Positions 59,025 to 64,000 of a stretch of 64,000 bases of DNA are shown here, piece by piece. The position numbers and the translations under genes were made by a program. Each line of letters begins with the position of its first letter. Position 1 is the stretch's first letter. The stretch comes from CAITWD01 sp963842065 (GTDB lineage: Bacteria; Actinomycetota; Thermoleophilia; Miltoncostaeales; Miltoncostaeaceae), in NCBI GenBank assembly GCA_963842065.1, contig CAWJEW010000003.1, positions 124,001 to 188,000 of the forward strand, in the 5' to 3' direction. The notes beneath the pieces were generated by a model, which made no database searches, was not told where the DNA came from, and was given only the letters and a program-made list of their open reading frames with translations.

Positions 59025-59175
59025 GCCCGGCGAGGTCGACCGACGGTTCGGCTGACTGATCCCTGACGCGGCGGTCGGGGCGGGACGCCCACGACCGGGA
59101 TTCACGCAAGATCATTTCGTTGTTGCGGTCAATCGCGCGCTGACCAGCCCAGTGCCCGGGCGTCCGCAGGCGGGG

Positions 59176-60111
59176 TCAGTCGGCGGCGTCTGCCCGGGTG
59201 CGCAGGCCTGCGCGCACGAGGATCTCCGGTACCGAGCGCTCCCAGGCTACGGCCATAACGTGACAGCCGGCGACGCCGTCGAGCTCCCGCAGCTGCTGGA
59301 TGATCTCGACGCAGATCTGTTTGCCGATCTCGCCCTCATCGGATGCTGCTTCCATCCGCGACACCAGTGCCTCGGGGACGTCGACGCCCCAGACGTTGTC
59401 GCGCATGTGCAGCGCCATGCGCAGGTGCTTGAACGGGCCGACGCCGATCAACAGCCGCGGCCACGCCGGCAACTCCGCCGCACGGAGCCGGTCGAGGAAC
59501 GCCGCCACCCGCTCGGGCTGGTAACACAGCTGGGTCTGGAAGAAGTCCGCGCCCGCGTCCATCTTGGCGCGGATCTTGGAGATCTCCGCGTCGAGGTCCG
59601 GCGCCGTCGGGTTGGCGGTCGCGCCCAGAAACAGCGCGGGGGCCGTCCCTCGCAGCGGCTCCCGGTCGTCGTTGGCAAAGTGCCCTGAGCGCAGGGCGTC
59701 CTGGAGCCGCAGCAGCGCGAGCGTGTCGATGTCGTTGACGGCCTGGGCCGTCGGGTGGTTTCCGATGTGGATCGGGTCGCCGCTCATGGCCAGCGTGTTG
59801 TGCAGCCCCAGGGCGGATGCGCCAAGCAGGTCCGAGGTCAGCGCGAGGCGGTTCCGGTCGCGGACGGTGATCTGCATCACCGGCTCGACGCCGTTGTCGA
59901 GTGCGATCCGACCGGCCGCCAGGGGTGCCATGCGCGATTGCGCGGTCTGATTGTCGGTGACGTTGGCGGCATCGACCCACGGTGCCAAGAGACGCGCGGT
60001 TTCGGAGAAGTCTTCGATCCCGGCGTGCTTCGGCGGGCCGAGCTCGCTGGTCACCGCGAACTCACCGCGGTCCAACACGCGCGCGAGGCGGGTTATGCCG
60101 GTCTCATCCAC
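59176..60111 (-). CDS. metF: Methylenetetrahydrofolate reductase-like protein
   Basis: MTHFR-type TIM barrel: VDETGITRLARVLDRGEFAVTSELGPPKHAG, then AANVTDNQTAQSRMAPLAAG, LAMSGDPIHIGNHPT and GADFFQTQLCYQP. This branch lacks the N-terminus of E. coli MetF and is common in bacteria where MTHFR works with partner proteins. GTG 60111 gives 311 aa and has TAACCT exactly 7 nt upstream (leaderless type); an upstream GTG at 60147 adds 12 residues. Reduces methylene-THF to methyl-THF for methionine synthesis, likely FAD-dependent. Confidence 0.85.
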   Translation of the reverse strand: MDETGITRLARVLDRGEFAVTSELGPPKHAGIEDFSETARLLAPWVDAANVTDNQTAQSRMAPLAAGRIALDNGVEPVMQITVRDRNRLALTSDLLGASALGLHNTLAMSGDPIHIGNHPTAQAVNDIDTLALLRLQDALRSGHFANDDREPLRGTAPALFLGATANPTAPDLDAEISKIRAKMDAGADFFQTQLCYQPERVAAFLDRLRAAELPAWPRLLIGVGPFKHLRMALHMRDNVWGVDVPEALVSRMEAASDEGEIGKQICVEIIQQLRELDGVAGCHVMAVAWERSVPEILVRAGLRTRADAAD

Positions 60112-60118
60112 GGGCGGG

Positions 60119-60124
60119 AGGTTA
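60119..60124 (-). promoter_or_regulatory. Candidate leaderless -10 box before metF
   Basis: On the minus strand TAACCT is followed by CCCGCCC and GTG 60111, again 7 nt. If used, translation starts at GTG 60111, not at the upstream GTG. TACGAT at 60239-60244 on the plus strand is a weaker candidate for the opposite gene. Confidence 0.4.
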
Positions 60125-60325
60125 GCAGCGAGCCCGAGCGCCGGCACGGGGACGACAGACGCCTCCGGGCGCCCTGCCGCTCCGCTCTGAGCGGCCGATA
60201 AATGGGCGGTTCGTACCCGCCGGGATCGTGCGTCCTGATACGATCTGAGGCCACGCCGCCGGGCAGCACCTCGCGTGACTTGCCTGCGAATATATCAGAA
60301 ACGACAGCGATTAGGACGCGACACC

Positions 60326-61981
60326 ATGGCCGACTGGAGCGACTGGTACACCAAGGAAGACCCCACCACGTGGGTCCTGGCGGAGATCTTGCGCGGGCGC
60401 GCCCAGGCCGCCCCCGATGCGCAGTTTTTGAAGTTCGCCGATGAGCCGTGGATCAGCTACGGCACGGTCAACTCCCAGGCCAATCAGGTCGCAAACGCGC
60501 TGATCGCCCGCGGTGTGAACAAGGGCGAGTCGGTCTCGGTGATGCTGCCCAACTGCGCCGAGTTCGTGCCGGTGTGGTTCGGGATCTTGAAGGCCGGCGC
60601 GGTGATGAGCTCGATCAACACCGCCTACAAGGGCGATTTTCTGTCCTGGACGATCAACCTGGTCGAGGCCAAAAAGCTCGTGATCGCCGACGTCTATCTG
60701 GACCGGCTGGACCTGATCAAGGCCGAGCTGCCCAAACTCGAGCACGTGATCGTGTTTGCCACCGGCGCCCAAGCGGGCCCGGACCCGGCCCTGACCTGGG
60801 AGCCGCTTGCCGAGCTGCTTGGTGGCACGGATGCCGAACCGAACCTCGAGTACTCCTGGACCGATGATGCCCGGATCATGTTTACCTCCGGCACCACCGG
60901 GCGCTCCAAGGGCGTGATCAAGCAAAACGCCGCCGACTATTTCTCGGCGCGGGGGCTGCTCGAGGTGATCCGCACGCTCAACGGCACCGCACTGGAGGAC
61001 CTCGACAAAGAGACCTTCTTTAGCTGCCTGCCGCTGTTTCACTCAAACGCCCAGGTGCTGTCGGCCTATCCGGCCCTGGTGGCCGGCGGGCGGATCGCGT
61101 TTGTCGAGCGCTTTTCCTCCTCGCAGTTCTGGCGCCAGGTCGCAGACGCCCAGGCCACGATCTTCAACTCGATCGGCGCGGTGAGCTATTTCATCTACAA
61201 CATCCCGCCCTCAGAGCTCGATCGCGCCCACCGGGTGCACACCGTGTTTGCCGCCCCTGCGCCCAAGGACATCTACCACGAGTTCGAGGAGCGCTTCGGG
61301 GTCCGCTTTATCGAGGGCTACGGCCTGACCGAGACTGGCATGGCCACCTACATGGACCCCACCCGCGACCCGATCCCGGGCTCGTGCGGCAAGGCCAACC
61401 CGGGCTATGAGGTCACGATCGTCGAGCCGGGCAGCGACCGGCCGCTTGCGCCCAACACCCCCGGCGAGATCGTCGTGGACATGAAGATCCCCAACATCGT
61501 CATGCGCGCCTACTACGGCATGCCGGAAAAGACCGCCGAGGATTTCCGCAACTTGAAGTTGCACACCGGCGACCTGGGGCGCATGGACGCCGACGGCTAC
61601 ATCTACTTTATGGACCGCGTCAAGGACTACATCCGCCGCCGCGGCGAGAACGTGTCATCCATGGAAGTCGAGCGCCAGGTGTCGGACCACCCCCAGATCA
61701 AGGAGGCCGCGGTCATCGGCGTCAAGGCCGGCGAGGGCGCATCCTCCGAGGACGAGATCATGGTGGTGTGCATCGCCGAGGGCAGCGCGCCCGACCCGGC
61801 CGAGTTCACCCACTGGATGGCCGAGCGCATGCCGTATTTCATGGTGCCCCGCTACATCCGGTTCGTCGACACCTTGCCCAAGACCCCGACCGAGCGTGTC
61901 CAGAAGGTGAAGCTGCGCGATGAGGGCATCACCCCCGACACCTTCGACCGTGAGGCCGCGGGTATCGTGGTGAAGCGTTAG
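60326..61981 (+). CDS. Acyl-CoA/carboxylate-CoA ligase (AMP-binding family)
   Basis: 551 aa from ATG 60326. The ATP motif MFTSGTTGRSKGV (about 185-197), GYGLTETGMATYM and YIYFMDRVKDYIRRRGENVSSMEVE are typical of the ANL superfamily. The C-terminal motif is LPKTPTERVQKVKLR: where most family members have G-K with the catalytic A10 lysine, this one has E-R (R524), with K527 nearby. CaiC-like and some aromatic/steroid-acid ligases share that form, so it may still be active. It probably activates a carboxylic acid for the partner gene downstream; the substrate is unknown. Confidence 0.88.
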   Translation: MADWSDWYTKEDPTTWVLAEILRGRAQAAPDAQFLKFADEPWISYGTVNSQANQVANALIARGVNKGESVSVMLPNCAEFVPVWFGILKAGAVMSSINTAYKGDFLSWTINLVEAKKLVIADVYLDRLDLIKAELPKLEHVIVFATGAQAGPDPALTWEPLAELLGGTDAEPNLEYSWTDDARIMFTSGTTGRSKGVIKQNAADYFSARGLLEVIRTLNGTALEDLDKETFFSCLPLFHSNAQVLSAYPALVAGGRIAFVERFSSSQFWRQVADAQATIFNSIGAVSYFIYNIPPSELDRAHRVHTVFAAPAPKDIYHEFEERFGVRFIEGYGLTETGMATYMDPTRDPIPGSCGKANPGYEVTIVEPGSDRPLAPNTPGEIVVDMKIPNIVMRAYYGMPEKTAEDFRNLKLHTGDLGRMDADGYIYFMDRVKDYIRRRGENVSSMEVERQVSDHPQIKEAAVIGVKAGEGASSEDEIMVVCIAEGSAPDPAEFTHWMAERMPYFMVPRYIRFVDTLPKTPTERVQKVKLRDEGITPDTFDREAAGIVVKR

Positions 61982-62028
61982 GGGAGCGGCAGTGCAACGA
62001 CCCAACCAGCTGGCAGGAGGATGATTCC

Positions 62029-63381
62029 GTGAGGACCGACGACACACCGAGCACCGCTGGAGCAGGGCTGTCCCAGGGCGCCGCCGACGGTTTGTCCGAC
62101 GCGCTGACCTACCCCTACTTCCAGAGCGTGTTCGACCGCAAGAGCCGCCGTGTCGGGCTCGGCATGACGGTCGGCTCGGATGTGATCCCGTACGAGAGCC
62201 CGTATGAGCCGGTGCCGCTGACCGAACTCGAGGAGGCGCTGCTGGTGATGGCCGGTGCCGGGCTGAACGGTCTGGCGCTTGCCGACCTGGACCCGGTGCG
62301 CGGGATGTCGACCTTGGTGCAGTGGACCAACCGGACCTGGCCGAGCGCCTGCAGCAACCACGGCACCGAGCTGTTTTGGTCGAACGACGCGGGGCTGTGG
62401 TGGCTCAACATCTTCGGGATGGTGCCCGAGCCGGGCGAGATCTCGATGCTCTCGGGGCTCACCCTCGAACGGCAGGCCGACATCCTGGTCGACATGTTTC
62501 GCCGGGCCCGGGTCAAGCTCAAGGACGGACGGGCGGAGCTCCCGACGACCCTGCCGGGGCTCTTCGACTTCAACCAGTGGAACGCCAATAAGCCTGGCAC
62601 GACGCTGTTTGTGCCCGTGACGAACATCACCCTCGAGTACATCAACGTGCTGTTCATCTACCTGGCGCGCAGCTACGCCTTCTCGATCGTCGACGAACAG
62701 CACGGCGGACGTTCGGCCGGCCTGCAGTCGTGGATCGATTCGGGGCGGGTGGATCGGTCGCGCAAGATGGGCATGGTCGAGCTCGAGCAGCGGGTGTTGT
62801 CGATGCTCGTCGTCGAGCAGGCCTTCACCTGCCAGAACATGAACCTGGCCCTGCAGGCCATGGGCCTGGGCGGCTGGACGTTTACCGGCTACCTGCCCAA
62901 GTTCGTCATGGGCGGCGGCGATGTCCCGGGGCTCGGGTTCCGCTTTGAGCACGACGCGCAGGGCAACGGCTTTGCCGTCGGCCGGGATGGCGTCGTCGAG
63001 GCCTTTGTGCCGCCGTATTACGCGGACATGCATGAGGCCGTCGACGCGTTCATGGAGCTCAAGTGGTCGGCCATGGACCCCGAGGTCGCCAAGCCCTACA
63101 AGGACTCCGAGAGCTTCGTGCAGGCCATCCCGCGACCCCACGAGGAGACCGTGGAGATGGTCAAGGCGTACTGCCAGTACGCCTGGGACACCTATGGCCG
63201 CTTCCCGGCCTACATCGACCCGATGTACCAGCGGTTGACCTGCCAGGCCCAGCACCTGGATCTCGACTTCTACGCGCACTACTTCCCCGGCGGCGCGGTC
63301 ACCAACCAGCACGAGCAGCACTTTGCGCGCTGGCATCCGGAGCTGTGCGACGCCCACGGGCGCCCGCCGCGCAAGGGCTAG
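62029..63381 (+). CDS. Remote nitroreductase-like (SagB/ThcOx-like) protein
   Basis: 450 aa from GTG 62029 with GGAGGATGATTCC upstream. No domain is obvious, but YFQSVFDRKSRRVGLG with PVPLTELEEALLVMAGAG (33-78) resembles the R-S-R-R and PLTLEEL start of SagB-type flavin oxidoreductases, and VVEQAFTCQNMNLALQAMGLGGW (261-283) resembles the nitroreductase QN-LLLA-GLG helix. A middle insert (about 110-200) and a C-terminal domain with Trp/Tyr-rich sequence are unusual. The protein follows the acyl-CoA ligase after 47 nt, so it may act on its CoA product. Fold is inferred only. Confidence 0.5.
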   Translation: MRTDDTPSTAGAGLSQGAADGLSDALTYPYFQSVFDRKSRRVGLGMTVGSDVIPYESPYEPVPLTELEEALLVMAGAGLNGLALADLDPVRGMSTLVQWTNRTWPSACSNHGTELFWSNDAGLWWLNIFGMVPEPGEISMLSGLTLERQADILVDMFRRARVKLKDGRAELPTTLPGLFDFNQWNANKPGTTLFVPVTNITLEYINVLFIYLARSYAFSIVDEQHGGRSAGLQSWIDSGRVDRSRKMGMVELEQRVLSMLVVEQAFTCQNMNLALQAMGLGGWTFTGYLPKFVMGGGDVPGLGFRFEHDAQGNGFAVGRDGVVEAFVPPYYADMHEAVDAFMELKWSAMDPEVAKPYKDSESFVQAIPRPHEETVEMVKAYCQYAWDTYGRFPAYIDPMYQRLTCQAQHLDLDFYAHYFPGGAVTNQHEQHFARWHPELCDAHGRPPRKG

Positions 63382-63538
63382 CGCGACCGACCGACCCGGC
63401 GCCGTGTGGCCCGGGCCGGCCTGGTGCACCGGTTCGTCATGTTGACCCCCTTCGAGGCCGATGGACAGTCGTACGCTGACGATCCCACGAGCGGCGCACG
63501 CACGTTGCCCGTTGCGCCGACACCGGAAGGGCTGACAC

Positions 63539-64000
63539 CTGCCTGACACAGTCGCTCTGTTCCCGACCTGCATGGGCGATCTCGTCACGCCCGAGACCGT
63601 CGAGCACGCCCAGGACGCCCTTGGCGCCTGCGGGTTGGAGGTGCGGCCGGTGCGCGGCGCGACCTGCTGCGGACAGCCGGCGTTCAACGCCGGCTTTCAC
63701 GACCAGGCCCGGCGCGTGGCCCGCGTGACGCTACGTGCGCTCGCGCAGACCACCGGCACGATCGTCGTGCCGGCCGGCTCCTGCGCGGCGATGATGAGCC
63801 GCCACTGGGTCGGGCTCTTTGCGGGCGACCGCGATGCGGAGCTTGCCCGGCAGGTCGCCGGGCGTGTCGTCGAGTTCACCGCCGTGCTGGCGGATCACCT
63901 CGATGTGCTCGAGCGTCGCCAGCTGCGCTGGTCGGGTACGGCCGGCTACCACGATTCGTGTCACATGCTGCGCGAGCTGGGCATCAGCGGCGAGCCGCGC
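63539..64000 (+). CDS. lutA: LutA/YkgE-type Fe-S protein, CTG start, cut by window end
   Basis: LutA is one of three proteins (LutABC) oxidising L-lactate, an Fe-S subunit with CCG domains. 154 residues are visible: VALFPTCMGDLV, TCCGQPAFNAGF, VVPAGSCAAMM and YHDSCHMLRELG fit the first CCG domain. In-frame TGA at 63533 and no ATG/GTG/TTG before the conserved start make CTG 63539 the likely start, 7 nt after GGAAGGG (63525-63531); ATG 63566 would delete the first strand and Cys. Only LutA is visible; lutB and lutC should follow beyond the window. Confidence 0.85.
   Translation, partial: MPDTVALFPTCMGDLVTPETVEHAQDALGACGLEVRPVRGATCCGQPAFNAGFHDQARRVARVTLRALAQTTGTIVVPAGSCAAMMSRHWVGLFAGDRDAELARQVAGRVVEFTAVLADHLDVLERRQLRWSGTAGYHDSCHMLRELGISGEPR

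Overview
This is one continuous stretch of a high-GC bacterial chromosome with strongly GC-biased third codon positions, dominated by the conserved transcription-translation superclusters. Several traits point to a deep-branching actinobacterium, most likely the Thermoleophilia/Solirubrobacterales area: four-cysteine S4, the small zinc S14, an actinobacterial-type myo-inositol-1-phosphate synthase next to a CDP-alcohol phosphatidyltransferase and a PimA-like glycosyltransferase, frequent GTG/TTG starts and several apparently leaderless promoters. The placement is inference; no rRNA gene is present to settle it. No insertion sequence, prophage, CRISPR array or integron was seen.

Layout. 1-0.9 kb: an incomplete minus-strand gene and two small unknown genes. 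0.9-4.7 kb: rpmG, tRNA-Trp, secE, nusG, rplK, rplA, rplJ, rplL. 4.7-14.4 kb: two small unknown genes, then rpoB and rpoC, both with lineage-specific insertions and separated by three tandem hairpins. 14.6-22 kb: the str cluster rpsL-rpsG-fusA ... tuf, interrupted by an antisense FAD/Fe-S oxidoreductase gene. 22-37 kb: the S10, spc and alpha clusters from rpsJ to rplQ with secY, adk and map; infA is missing from its usual place. 37-42 kb: a tightly overlapped tail of DUF429-like protein, truA, surE, a HAD phosphatase and ligA.

42-64 kb is a mosaic of short operons: a small HTH protein; a PAP2/AUR1-like membrane phosphatase; tRNA-Pro; an Nfu Fe-S scaffold divergent from a nitrilase-type amidase; phosphoketolase plus acetate kinase (sugar phosphate to acetyl-phosphate to acetate and ATP); a DHFR/RibD-like reductase; nagA; an RlmD/RumA-type RNA methyltransferase; an atypical uracil-DNA-glycosylase-like protein; an inositol-lipid operon (CDP-alcohol phosphatidyltransferase, ino1, and a glycosyltransferase fused to a degenerate PHP domain); a fumarylacetoacetase-type hydrolase; glyoxalase-like and MetF-like genes; and, at the right edge, an acyl-CoA ligase, a remote nitroreductase-like protein and the start of a LutA-type Fe-S protein.

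Themes worth attention: (1) at least three genes (rplJ, adk, lutA) have no ATG/GTG/TTG start but a good Shine-Dalgarno in front of CTG or ATA; (2) TANNNT boxes lie 7-9 nt before several start codons, as expected for leaderless transcripts; (3) one such box, for the FAD oxidase, lies inside an 8+7+8 inverted repeat; (4) the S10 operon starts directly behind a rho-independent terminator, leaving no room for a separate promoter; (5) the glycosyltransferase-PHP fusion has lost key residues in both domains. I did not find a self-evident new defence or mobile system; the fusion protein and the initiation and leader signals are the best candidates for something undescribed.
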